A DNA stretch of 64,000 bases from Babesia bovis T2Bo (taxonomy: Eukaryota > Apicomplexa > Aconoidasida > Piroplasmida > Babesiidae). The notes beneath the pieces were generated by a model that had not been told where the DNA came from, did not search any database, and was given only the letters and a program-made list of their open reading frames with translations. Within the stretch, counting starts at the first letter, position 1. Every line of letters begins with the position of its first letter. The DNA lies in assembly GCF_000165395.2 (NCBI RefSeq), contig NC_010574.1, positions 248,001-312,000 on the forward strand, read 5' to 3'. A program made the position numbers and the translations under genes. Positions 21,815-32,750 of this stretch are shown one piece after another.

Positions 21815-24289
21815 ATGCCACGCAATCTCTGTAGTAATGTGTCTGCTGGCAATAAATGCCGCTCTTCATTGAGCAAAATAGACAATTTGTTAGAATCAGG
21901 TTTGTAATTATGACCACTTATAGGTCCCCCTTTATAATGATGCTATGTATTTCTATTTAAAATTCTACAGAAAGTTCCTTTAGGTTGTCCGATGTGCTTC
22001 GTCTATTTGATGAGTATCTATTGTGTTCTGATGTGTCATCTTGTGAACTTTCGATACCAAAGTTACAGTCGCTGATATCTCAAATAGAGAGCTGTAGTGC
22101 TTCCTATGATCTGAGCACTGTTAGTACCTTTTTAGATAAGGCACTAACGTTTTTGAACGAAGATAGAACCCCTGTAACATACCGTACGAAAGAATGTTTC
22201 GATTTTCTGCTATATCGCTGTATATTCAGGAGGATGACATTCTCTGGTAAATGTGGTATTGGTGTTATATATTCCCTTTCTAGTCATTTTCAACACGTTA
22301 AATTCCATGTCGAGGGCAGACCGCCAGGCATTAGAAAAGGATTTCTTCGATAAGCAGTAGGTCGTAGTGTAATGATCACTAATATATCAAGCGCACTGGC
22401 AATGGAAGCTGTCAGTCATCGTCTGTATGATAATTTGGACTTTGAAGAGAAGGTATCCTTGGTTGAGTTACTTTGGCGCGGTGTACGAAGGGCCGGTAAC
22501 GCAAAGGCCACTAGGGCTATGAGTACCAAGCCCAAGTTTCCATTTCGTGGGATAAAGTTGCTCAGCGCCAACTGCTTCGAGGTATGGATATGCTTTGTAT
22601 CTTAATTATTGTTCAGCAAGAGGCTATAGCGTGGTTGGAGAAGACAGGTTGTCTAACTGAATCACATGGTTTTTATAAGACAAAAGGTAGGCCAATACAC
22701 AAATGGGTTAAAATTGGATTATAGGTACTTTGGAACTTGTTTCTTCTTCGTCTAAGTCACTCTTTTATGATTTTGTGGAGATTATAATGTCACCTGCTAT
22801 GTTGAGGGCGCATTTGATGACGAACGGCACTTGTCTGAAGGTTGAGGTTCCCTACGCCAGCATGGCTAAAATATCAATAGAGAGCAGCTCTATCAATCTT
22901 CGTTTCAATTTGTTTAGGCTGGGTTATAATATCATTGGTTTATGGTAAGGTTTCCTTATGTTTGGCATCACTTCTTAGGAGTCCACCTTTACAGCGCTCT
23001 CTTTGTCATTTATTTAACCTTGATGATGTATTTGATATGAAATTGGAATTCACTGACGGGATACCTTTAGGGCTGGTTGACAGCATTAAGTAGGTTTTAG
23101 CCATTGTGTATCCCGACTGCTTACAGTGGGCTTGGCAAACTTGTCAACACATCAATCACTGAAGAGCCTCCTTTTGCTGAAAAGTCTTTATCTAGTCTTG
23201 ACTCTGCATCTATCAATGACGCAAATGCTTTTGGTGATGAGGAAGCGATGAATCATGAGGTGATATCGATGTTACCAGGTTCCTTGATTCACGCTACCTC
23301 AATTAGAAAAAAAGCTGAGTCTCGTTTAGAGTATGACTCTCCATCGGACGATTACAAATTAATTGACAAATTGTCAAATGATGTTGAATGTGGGTTAGGA
23401 TTAGATGGTTTATATTGTTTAGTTCCATCATCACCGTCTAGTGTTGGATACAACCAGGCATCTTTATCGCTTTCAAGTGACGTTAGTTTTGTATGACTTT
23501 TCTGTTCCGTCAGTTATAGATGGGTATACGTTTTAGAATCTCATTATACAGAGCGGTACATTTAGATGCATCTTAACACTATCGGATTTATAATTCATTT
23601 CAGATTTCCAATAGTGTCTCATCATCCGAAAAATCATACAACGAGTCTATATTGGAACCTTCACATAGGTCCCTACAGTTACAGAGTTCTGTAGAGCCTT
23701 TAATGGTGGGTAACACATTTCCCAATAGCTATATTCAGACATCTCTTGGTCACTACAGGGAGACTAAGGCAAAGGAGCTGTCATCAATATTTAAACGTAT
23801 ATTTCGTGAGGAATGTGATCAGGCTAGGGCCGAAATTTCTAAATGTTGTTTGGTAAATTAGCTTAGATACATCCTAACAATGTCACTAGTCACACGAATC
23901 TCAAAGGCGGCAGTTACAGGAGACCTATAAGAAGCAGGTTGAAACATTGGTCAAAGAGATTGAGAGTAACCATAATGAATTAAATTCGCAGTTGAAAGTG
24001 AGTCATTTTTAATGTACAACTCAATTGCAGAGCATCCTTGCTGAGTTTGATCGACTAAGGAATACCACTGTTGGTACTGACATTCGAAAGATTGAGAAGT
24101 TACGTACTCAAGACAATTCCATGATATCTAACTGCACGGGTTTGGTAGAGGCGGGTCACGCATTGGTTTATTCACAGTTTGCAGTTCACTGAATCGGCTA
24201 TCAAAGAGATCGACGAGGTGATCGAGCAGATAAAGGCACACTATGTGAAGAAGAAAATAGACTGTTCAAAGGCTTTGAAAAGCCTATGA
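21815..24289 (+). CDS. Intron-rich conserved-looking protein with C-terminal coiled coil, unknown
   Basis: About a dozen exons (introns mostly 33-55 nt, one of about 113 nt near 23493-23605) join in phase into roughly 620 residues starting at ATG 21815. The first half is helical (VLRLFDEYLLCSDVSSCEL; FEEKVSLVELLWRGVRRAG). A middle part (FYDFVEIIMSPAMLRAHL to GLVDSI) looks globular. A Ser/Asp-rich linker follows, and the last 170 residues are coiled coil (YKKQVETLVKEIESNHNELN, KEIDEVIEQIKAHYVKKK). No family recognised. Layout (globular front, coiled tail) is shared by many kinetochore and trafficking subunits, but that is no more than a hint. Several junctions have alternatives, so the exon set is provisional. 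Confidence 0.5.
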
Positions 24290-24779
24290 CATAAAAGGCT
24301 GCCTTTTCGGAACGTACCTGTATGACTAAGATAGACATGGACAACCATTGCATCGAAGATCGGACACAGGGTTACACATTGCTTTGTAGGTGTATTGCTG
24401 TTCGAAGTGATAGATAATCAAGTGAACACGCCCACTGACTCGTTGCACTGTGAACTTGCCTTTATGCCATTAATGTGTTGTACGATATATATCTTAACTA
24501 ATGCACTAGACAGTACACATTGTTATATTTATAGTCGTATTATTATAGAGACACGGGTCTAAATGCTTTAATGATGGTGTTTGTGTCCATACACTTCGGT
24601 GCATCAAGGTAGTCGCCCCTGAAGTGCATCAGGGTATACTTGAGGTGCGTGGTACATCTCTTCACCTATGCACATTTTACTCTAGGGGTTACACACTCTA
24701 GAAAATCCTGTATATTTTAATGACAGTACCATCGGCTAACCATTTATAGTGCTGAAATTCTTGGATCGCCGGTGCCACA
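24290..24779. other. Upstream region of the metacaspase-like gene
   Basis: No gene seen in 490 bp. A 13-bp direct repeat with one mismatch (GTGCATCAAGGTA at 24599 and GTGCATCAGGGTA at 24624) lies 150-180 bp before the next start codon and could be a protein-binding site. Confidence 0.3.
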
Positions 24780-27700
24780 ATGCAGGGATTTGGTGAGGAA
24801 AATCCTCCGGGATCCAATTCGTTTGGAAACGGCGATGGTATCTCTCAGGATTCGGTACAAGTTGTAAAGACAACAAAGTTCGTAAATGTAGCTAATTTGG
24901 CTGATTACTTAAGTTCTATGTCAGGTCCTAATTGCCGTGTTGTAGTTCAGCAAGTGGAGCAGGGATCTGAGATGGCTAAGCAATTAGACCGTGCGTTAGC
25001 TGATATGCAGCAGCGCAAGTCATCTGCGGGTAGTGATGGCATTCCAGTTTCTCAGGGTGTGATTCCTCAGCACATGCTACCTGTCAACTCCCCGGTAGCT
25101 CCCGTTCAGTTGTCTACGCAGGAGGAATCAGCAGTGCCTCAAGCCACCCAGGATCGTCGTGTATCACGACATGAGTTTACTGGTGCAGTCACAACATCAA
25201 TGGTTCAGAGTTCTTGTGAGACATTTACCTCCAGCAATGTGCACTGCGGCCAACCCGGTGAGCTCAAACACCGCGTATCATCATTGTTGATGCAACTGAA
25301 GCGTGTCAACATTACTCCCTGTTCATCACTTGATGAAAGAGGTTCAGATCATGTTCAGCACTCAACTGTTGACACCTATGCCTCTTTGAACGAGAACAAC
25401 TTGCGATTATTCCAGAAGGATATGGGCAAGTCCGATATTCAGGAGAGTTGTACTCTATCTAACGGTAGCCAGGAATGTAATTTAAAGGTTGAAACCGCCG
25501 CTTCTGTCATCCCGCAGGAAACACCACATGTAGACAGGCACCCGGAGCCTACCTTTGGGGACATCGGGTCCACCCACGCCAATAGTGCCTCATCTTTTGA
25601 TGAGCACGTTCAGTTTACACCAAAGAGCAACTTCGTTGAATCTTCAGTATCTCAGCAATTACCCCCTGAGATCTATATGGATAACCACGGTGAAAGTAGG
25701 ATGGTGAGGCGTTTTGCTACTAAGGGTCCTTCGGACCCTTCACCTGCGAATAAGTCACCATGTGGGACGGCTGCTATGGGTCCATCTCTAAATACAACTA
25801 CGCCCTCATCACAATGTCCCACTCGTACTGTTTTAACGCCTAAATCAGGACCCCGTCGCAAGGCTGTTGTCGTTGGTTGCAGCTATTCTGGCGATTCCAA
25901 AGCATCACTTCGTGGTCCTTGCAATGATGCAATTCTATTTGCTACAGCTTTGATAACGCATATGGGTTTTGAGGCTGATGACATCCTTCTTTTGGTTGAC
26001 ACTGAGCCTGCATCTGTTTATATCCAACAGCTGGTATACCTAGCATCTGCTCAAACGCCTATAAATGCTCCAGCTCGCAACGGCAATGGTAGGCAGAAGA
26101 CAGGTGTCATAGGGGGCATGATTGGCGGCTTGATAGGTGATTTCCTTTCTAGGATACCCCCTGATGTTGAACTCGATATTCCTGAGATGCTTATGTTAGA
26201 TTCACCAGGCAATCCAGTATCTGCTGAAAACCTTCCAACTCGCGCTAACATTTTAAAGGCTTTGCGCTGGATGGTAAACGGCTTACGTCCTGGTGACAGT
26301 GCAGTATTCTATTTTTCTGGCCATGCTGTACAAATTGACGACATGAGTGGCTGGGAGGGTGAGGGCTATGACGAGGCTCTTGTACCATGTGACTACATGG
26401 AGCATGGCGATCCTTCTCGGGGCTTAATTCCAGCTCAGCAGATAAGACAGCTAGTCCAATCAGTTGGTAGGAGCAGTCAGGTTACTGTTGTTTTGGATAC
26501 CGTGGGTATGCAGACGGCGCTTGACCCTGCTGGTCGCAGTGGCCCATGGCGTTACATCAAGGGCGCCATGTTGCGTGGCATGTGGCCCTTGGCTGACGCC
26601 ACTGGCAAGATGCAACGTGCTGTGTACGACCCTGAGGTCTGGACTAACGGTAACATGCAGCAGCAATTGGTATTACCTAAATTCTTACCGGCTATGCAGG
26701 TTGATTGTACTTCAGCTCTTATTGATGGTTTCATATCGTCTAACACTGAGGACAAGAGTTCCAATAGCATTTGTATAGCAGCTGCACCTTTTGATGATGT
26801 TGCTGTAGAGGCTATGTTCCGCCCGATGTCACTTACAGATCGTCCTATTATGCGGATAACCACTCAGGGTTGTGAACAGGTTGTTTGCCACGGTGTGTTT
26901 ACATACTGCCTTGTGGCTACTTTAACTCGTGACCGCACTTCTAAACGCGGCGGTATAACTGTACGTGAGTTAGTGGCTGGTATTCAACAGAGGTGCCAAT
27001 ACCTTCGTGGCACTCGTATGCCTAAGCTGCGTCAGATGTGCGAGGCTACAATTCATCCAGCTGGCCTTGCATCACTGGACAATTTCTTTGTATCGCCTTG
27101 GGGAGGTCGTTTACTTCCTGAGCGCGCTCGTCGTCCAGGAGTCGAGAACTCATACAAGTCGCTATCAGCTGGTTTGGGAGCATTTTTAACTGTAAATGAA
27201 GCTTGGATGCAATTACATACTGAGGGTCGTATGCGTGCTGCTGAGCAGCGTGAGAAGTTTGGGCGCATGCGTAGCGCCGTTGTTAATGGCAGTCGTATGG
27301 TAACTGCTGACTTGCGTCAGATGATGGCGTCGCAGGGATACGTATCTCGTAGACCGAGTGCCGCTATTATGATTGGTCAGGTACCATCAAGGCAACGTTC
27401 CGCTGCTGGTAAAAGCTGGTGCGGTCAGCCTCAATACCCTCATCAGTATATGGCTCAAGATTTTAACATGCCTCATCATGCCGTATACTCGATGTCACCC
27501 ATGGCTGTTATGAACCCAAGTGGCCAGTACCATCCCATGGGACAGGACTATGTAGTAGATCAGCATGGGATGATGTATCCATCTCACCACGTAGCTCAGC
27601 CAATGCAGCGTGAGTACTACGTTGCTGAGCCTACAGCGCAGTTTTGCGGATACCCGCAACAGTTCGTACCGGGTACATTTGCACAGCATGTGCAACACGT

Positions 27701-27887
27701 CCAGCCACCAAGGCAACAGCAGACGTGTCGCAGCAACACTGCTGCTTTGTTCAAGGGCTCGAATCACCAACCACAGCACGTGGGTCGCACTAGGACTTCG
27801 GCCTGTAGGCCTATGGGCATGAAATTCGCCGAGCCCATTACCAGTGCTATGATTTCACAATTACCTGTACATCCTGGGTACAATTAG
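24780..27887 (+). CDS. Metacaspase-like protein lacking the catalytic cysteine
   Basis: A single exon of 1035 codons. The first 350 residues are low-complexity and polar. Residues 360-760 carry a caspase-type p20 domain: RKAVVVGCSY, a glycine-rich insert near residue 445 (GGMIGGLIG), PGDSAVFYFSGHA with the catalytic His, and GYDEALVPCDY with the acidic residues. Where metacaspases have D-S-C-H-S-G, this protein reads D-T-V-G-M-Q (about residues 571-576), so Val replaces the nucleophile. The tail (residues 880-1035) is rich in Gln, His, Met and Pro. By known chemistry it should be inactive as a cysteine protease; it may act as a binding partner or regulator. Confidence 0.8.
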   Translation: MQGFGEENPPGSNSFGNGDGISQDSVQVVKTTKFVNVANLADYLSSMSGPNCRVVVQQVEQGSEMAKQLDRALADMQQRKSSAGSDGIPVSQGVIPQHMLPVNSPVAPVQLSTQEESAVPQATQDRRVSRHEFTGAVTTSMVQSSCETFTSSNVHCGQPGELKHRVSSLLMQLKRVNITPCSSLDERGSDHVQHSTVDTYASLNENNLRLFQKDMGKSDIQESCTLSNGSQECNLKVETAASVIPQETPHVDRHPEPTFGDIGSTHANSASSFDEHVQFTPKSNFVESSVSQQLPPEIYMDNHGESRMVRRFATKGPSDPSPANKSPCGTAAMGPSLNTTTPSSQCPTRTVLTPKSGPRRKAVVVGCSYSGDSKASLRGPCNDAILFATALITHMGFEADDILLLVDTEPASVYIQQLVYLASAQTPINAPARNGNGRQKTGVIGGMIGGLIGDFLSRIPPDVELDIPEMLMLDSPGNPVSAENLPTRANILKALRWMVNGLRPGDSAVFYFSGHAVQIDDMSGWEGEGYDEALVPCDYMEHGDPSRGLIPAQQIRQLVQSVGRSSQVTVVLDTVGMQTALDPAGRSGPWRYIKGAMLRGMWPLADATGKMQRAVYDPEVWTNGNMQQQLVLPKFLPAMQVDCTSALIDGFISSNTEDKSSNSICIAAAPFDDVAVEAMFRPMSLTDRPIMRITTQGCEQVVCHGVFTYCLVATLTRDRTSKRGGITVRELVAGIQQRCQYLRGTRMPKLRQMCEATIHPAGLASLDNFFVSPWGGRLLPERARRPGVENSYKSLSAGLGAFLTVNEAWMQLHTEGRMRAAEQREKFGRMRSAVVNGSRMVTADLRQMMASQGYVSRRPSAAIMIGQVPSRQRSAAGKSWCGQPQYPHQYMAQDFNMPHHAVYSMSPMAVMNPSGQYHPMGQDYVVDQHGMMYPSHHVAQPMQREYYVAEPTAQFCGYPQQFVPGTFAQHVQHVQPPRQQQTCRSNTAALFKGSNHQPQHVGRTRTSACRPMGMKFAEPITSAMISQLPVHPGYN

Positions 27888-27997
27888 TCTTAATATAGTT
27901 TAATAATGTTCACGCATAATGTCTTTAGTGGGTGAAATCTTGGGTGCGTCGCACATGTCTCAATACCCCGTTCCGGAATCCACTTTTGAAATTAAAC

Positions 27998-30627
27998 ATG
28001 ACGGAAGACGTGATGAACGACGATTTTGATAGTCTGGTGACCAAACCGACTGAATTCATTGATTATAATTGTGATATTAAGTAGGTTCCGTTAACTCGTT
28101 TGATGTGCAAGCTTTACAGCAATGGATTCAATGACCTTTTGAAATCGCAGAAGTTCGACAAATTAGGGTTTAATTACAATGTACTGTCTATTTTGGGTTG
28201 CCAGAGTAGTGGGAAGAGTATGTGTTACTCTAGCAATTTAATGTGTTACAGGTTCCTTGCTCAATAGTGTCTTTGGTTTGGATTTCGATGTTATGAACAC
28301 GAAGCTAGGCCACAGTCAAACTACTAAAGGTCTTTGGGGCGCGTTGGTGATTCCTAAAGACACGGGAAGTGGGAATGTGACTATTGTTATTGATGTAGAA
28401 GGCACCGACTCGCGTGAGAGAGGTGAAGGCCGATTAACTTTTGAGCATCGTTCTGCGTTGCTCTGTTTAGCTATATCTGACTGTGTGGTTATTAACTTGT
28501 GGTACCATTCTTTGGGTAACCTTACTGGTTCTAACTATGGTCTTTTGAAGACGGTTGTTGAAGCTAACCTTGAGTTAGCCGAGGCCTCTGAGAACACGCT
28601 GTAGGTTTTAGACTATAGAATGGCATATGTTTGCAGTGCATCTGGAGATTATAAAACTGTTTTATGCTTTTGCATTCGTGATTGGTTTCCTGAGTTGGCA
28701 CCCCTTGAGACTGTTCGTCAGAAGGTTGTGAATGAGTACATGCTGGGCATATGGAATGACATTAACAAGCCTGACAAATTTAAGAACAGCAAGCTTGAGG
28801 ATATATTCCGTTTTGAGTTGTATGGGTTCAACCATGCACTTGTTCATCCCGATGAATTTGCGAAAGATTCATCAAGGTTCCGCTTAGCGTGGGCCACCAG
28901 CATTAGCCCGAAGTCATATTCTCGCGCAGTCCCTTCAGATGGCTTCTTCTACTATGCTAGCAACATACTTCAGACCGTCAAGGATCAAAGCCATTTAGAT
29001 ATTCCAAACCAGCGTGAGATGTTGGCTAACTTCCGCTGTCAAGAGATAAAGGGTGGTGTTTTGGATGAGATGGTTCCATCGATTAGCTCCATGCTTACTG
29101 ATGCCCAATCTGGTGTTATGGACGATTTCCAACATCGTGCGGTTGAGTTGGTTGATGTGGCCGTTGGTAAGTACCTTGAGCTTGCGTCAAGGTACGACAA
29201 GACAACAAGTAATAAAATTGGCAATGAGCTTGTTATTTCAGTTTTTAGCAAGTTACAGCCGGTATTCGATGCCATTATATCACACCACTGCTCTGACTTG
29301 GCAGTGCGTGCAACTGTGAGGTTGAATGAGAAGTTTGCCATCAGTGGCAAAGAACGTTCACCTATGGTTGGTGGCCAGAAGGCCGCTGATGTATGGCCTA
29401 AGTTCAATATGTTAACTGACGAAATAAAGGCTGAGTTGTACAACTCGCTAAATTCGCACATACTGTCGTGTGCGATTAACTATTCTCATGAATCTGGAAT
29501 ACAAGCGCAATCTGATTTTGACACATCTGCTGCCGTTGACATGTTCAATGTTACATTTAAGAATGAAGTTGAATCTGTGAGAGCACGTCATATACGTGCT
29601 TTACTAGGCCAGATAACTGATTTGGTGGACTCTGGCTTTAAGGTTATTGGTGAGGCCTTATTGGAGCGCAATGTTACGAGTGACAAGTATTGGGGCGATG
29701 TCAATGATCTTATTGACCGCGCTTACAGTACGTGTTTGGACACTATGGGTCCTTGTTATACAGGGCTTGTACCATCGGTACAACCGAATGAGTTTGAGTA
29801 TTTGGCTTTTATGATACTACTCCAAGCAACCAAATGTAACTTGGAGCGTACTGAATCGCGTATTACTGATATCATACTAGAGCGTTTTGAGCAGTTTTTC
29901 CAATATCAGGAATTCAACGGGGAGACTGTCCCACGCGACTGGGGGTCTTACACTGAAGAGGAGCTCAAACAGACCTATACACAATGCAAAAAGGAAGCAC
30001 TGAACATAGTTGCTGTATTGCGTGACTGTTCTCCACCCACTCTGGAGGTACCGGCTTTTGAAGTGTCCTCACTAAAACCTAACCATGTCTTATACCAGGA
30101 ACTGTCTGCAGGTGTCGATAGCTTGAGGGCGACAACTACGTCACTCAGTGACGAGGTCCTCGTTGATACTGTTAAAGCGTGCAGGAAGCGATTCCAGGAG
30201 TTCTTCAGGACGGCTCAGCAAATACAGAGTTCGTCTAAGAACGGTATATCGTGGAAGAACATACCGCCGCCTTTCTGGATACTTTTGCTACTATGCTCGT
30301 GGAATGAGTTATGCAGCGTATTACGGATCGTATTCAAGGTACAAGTGCTAATCCCTTTGATTATACTAGGCTTCATCGTTGTACAATACTTCTCGCATTT
30401 GGTATTCGGCACCTCGGCTGATGCGTAAGTTGCTAGGCATGATATCCAATTGATGCAGGGTATTCCGACCGTTTAAACGACAAGCGCGGGAACTAGCGAT
30501 GGTCGGCACTAAATGGATCTTTAAAGTGGCCACATCAACCGCTGCTGCCGCAGTCAATGCAGGGGCTAAGACTACATTCCTATCAGATGATGACAATGAC
30601 AGCGGCAAAAAGGCCGAAGAAAATTGA
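27998..30627 (+). CDS. SEY1: RHD3/SEY1 ER-fusion GTPase
   Basis: Five exons; introns near 28079, 28217, 28586 and 30427, each 34-39 nt. About 825 residues. The GTPase domain shows the P-loop GCQSSGKSSLLN (split by an intron), the switch GHSQTTKGLW, DVEGTDSRERGE (DxEG motif) and the atlastin-type RD motif in CFCIRDW. A long helical middle is followed by a hydrophobic hairpin near the end (FWILLLLCSWNELCS, VLIPLIILGFIVVQYFSHLVF) and a polar tail. RHD3/Sey1 proteins are anchored in the ER by that hairpin and fuse ER tubules. The last exon adds about 45 residues past the frame-closing TAA at 30428 by using GTAAGT inside it as donor. Confidence 0.88.
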
Positions 30628-30800
30628 GTTTTTAAAAAACAGAATTGTGATTATTTCACAGTTGAATGATATACTAATTAGTCAGGATTATATAGTCCTA
30701 TGGTGTGTATACAGTAGTCACCGGGTGGTGTAGACACTCCCGGAACCATACACACTTTAGATTACTTCTTAGTACTAGGGTCCAGAATAAGGGCGATATA

Positions 30801-31225
30801 ATGCAGCAGGGCGCAACGCCAAAGGCGCCTAAGCGCAGTCGCAAGGATTCGGATTCTGATGACTCTGAATCTGACCTTCCGTTGAATAAGGTTGTTGAAA
30901 GTGTCGGTGGCAAGAAACGTGATCCCCTAGACCTTCGCGTAGTTGTAGAAAATGATGCAGTGGACTGTGAAGCGTAGGTTATTCCATGCCATGGAGCATA
31001 TGTCGCAGAAAGGGAGTGGTAAGCTGGAAGGTAGCACATGCGGGAGCATCAGAGCAACCGGGTAGACACCTATGTGTCATATGCGGTTTATTTGCTCCCT
31101 ACAAGTGTATAGACTGTGCTTCAAAGAGAATATCGCAAATGCATACGTATATTTGTGGCCGCGGTTGCCTTGATATCCACAAAAACCACAACTGTGGGAG
31201 ACCACTGAATTTTACGCATTGGTAA
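30801..31225 (+). CDS. HIT-type zinc finger protein (ZNHIT1/VPS71-like)
   Basis: Two exons joined over a 36-nt intron near 30976-31011 give about 130 residues. The N-terminal half is basic then acidic (KRSRKDSDSDDSESDLP). The C-terminal finger reads CVICGLFAPYKCIDC followed by YICGRGC and H-x3-H-x-C, the HIT finger pattern, and PGRHLCVICG resembles ZNHIT1. ZNHIT1/Vps71 belongs to the SWR1/SRCAP complex that loads histone H2A.Z. Convergent with DIM1, 54 bp apart. Confidence 0.65.
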
Positions 31226-31279
31226 TGTATAGTACTAGTTCTATAAATTCGGGTAGTTGAGAACAGATACTTTATAATG

Positions 31280-32595
31280 TCAGTCATCAAGTTCCATGTG
31301 GTCGTCCGTGAATAGGAATTCAGGTATGCGATTGTCGCCTGTGGCATGTTGGCCATGGGTACTCACCACTTACCAGTTGATAGGGCACTTTCATCTGCGG
31401 TGGCACCTGCAGGTCGCGCCACGTTGGCAAAGTGTATCCCTGCGTTGTTAAACTTGACCATGAGCTCTAGAAATTCAGCGATTGACACTGTAATGCTGCG
31501 CCGATTAGACAACCCGGATTCTTCAAGTATGCCCATACAGTAGTCCTGGAAACGGACATTGAGATTACACAGTAACAACATACCTTGAATGGCATAGGTT
31601 CGGGTGCCTTGCCGTTGATAGTGCACCAATTTTTGTAGTTACCCTCTAAAACTGACAGAATAGCCTGTTTCTTGAATAGACTCCGAAGTGTACGACGCTT
31701 CCGGGTAAAGCAGACACGAATCATACCATCCCACTCAACAAAGTCGATCTGTTGTGTTTTAGACGTTGTGCATCATTACTCACCACCAATGGCTGTTCAC
31801 GTGGCACTATCTTCACAATCATGCTGTCAACCTTTGGAGGTGGGTTGAAACTACCTGGAAGCGTATAGGAGCAAAAGCGTCAACATACCCGGAGCAACCT
31901 TGCAAACACGAGTTACAGTACAAAACAGACGGGTGTTAATGGCCAAGCGGCCGTATTTAGCCTCGTTGGTAGATGCCAATAAACGTTCGGCAAATTCTTT
32001 CTGGAACATTAAGACAGCACATCTAAATAGCGGACGGTGTGATAACAACTTGAATACGAAGGGACTTGATATTTGGTACGGTAAATTGGCCGTACAGACG
32101 TCAAATTTGGGGTATGTTATACGCAACGCATCTCCTTCAATTACATCAAGGTTGCTGTAGCCCATTGACAAGCAGCGCTTCTTCACCTCCCCAACCATAC
32201 GATTATCGATATCGATGGCAATTACTTTACGAGCCAGGGGAACTAGCCGTATAGTCAAGTTACCAGTACCTAAAGAAGTATAAAATCTAGACTCAATATG
32301 TACCAGGTCCAATTTCCAGAACTGTATCAGAAGAACGAATCTCAGCGGCCAGTATAATCTTGTCTAGTATACCAGGGTTCTTAAGCATATGCTGACCAAA
32401 CTTCTTATTGAAGGTCATGCCACCGGAGGTGACCTTTTGGTCCACAATGGCTATAGTGGGCACTGTAGTCGACGCAGGCCTGGATGACTTGGGACCTGCA
32501 TACAGCAATGATACTTCCAGCTACTTCTACATACCGACAGCGCAAATGCGATATGGTTCGACCCTGAAATGGGTCTTTTGGCGCCTGGAAGCCAT
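31280..32595 (-). CDS. DIM1: 18S rRNA adenine dimethyltransferase DIM1/KsgA
   Basis: Seven exons joined by six introns of 34-39 nt. About 370 residues. Key parts: MTFNKKFGQHMLKNP at the start of the core, SAM motif I VLEIGPGTGNLT (split by an intron), the acidic end of strand 2 (AIDIDNRMV), the catalytic NLPYQISSPF, and the KsgA/Dim1 C-terminal SFNPPPKVDSMIV. DIM1 dimethylates two adjacent adenines near the 3' end of small-subunit rRNA in the nucleolus. An N-terminal exon adds a short basic leader (MASRRQK); the absence of a signal peptide supports the nuclear rather than an organellar copy. The last exon adds about 15 residues after GIHFA. Confidence 0.9.
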
Positions 32596-32750
32596 CGTTA
32601 CAACGGCTGTGGATATATCACGGTGGAACACATAAAACGGCGACAAGTAAGGCTCAATAGAAACGCCAAAACGTGAATAGTGGTACCGGCACGTTGGCAA
32701 ACGTGCAGAAAATAAGTTTAGGTTTACTGACATTAAAGTGTGTACGATAA

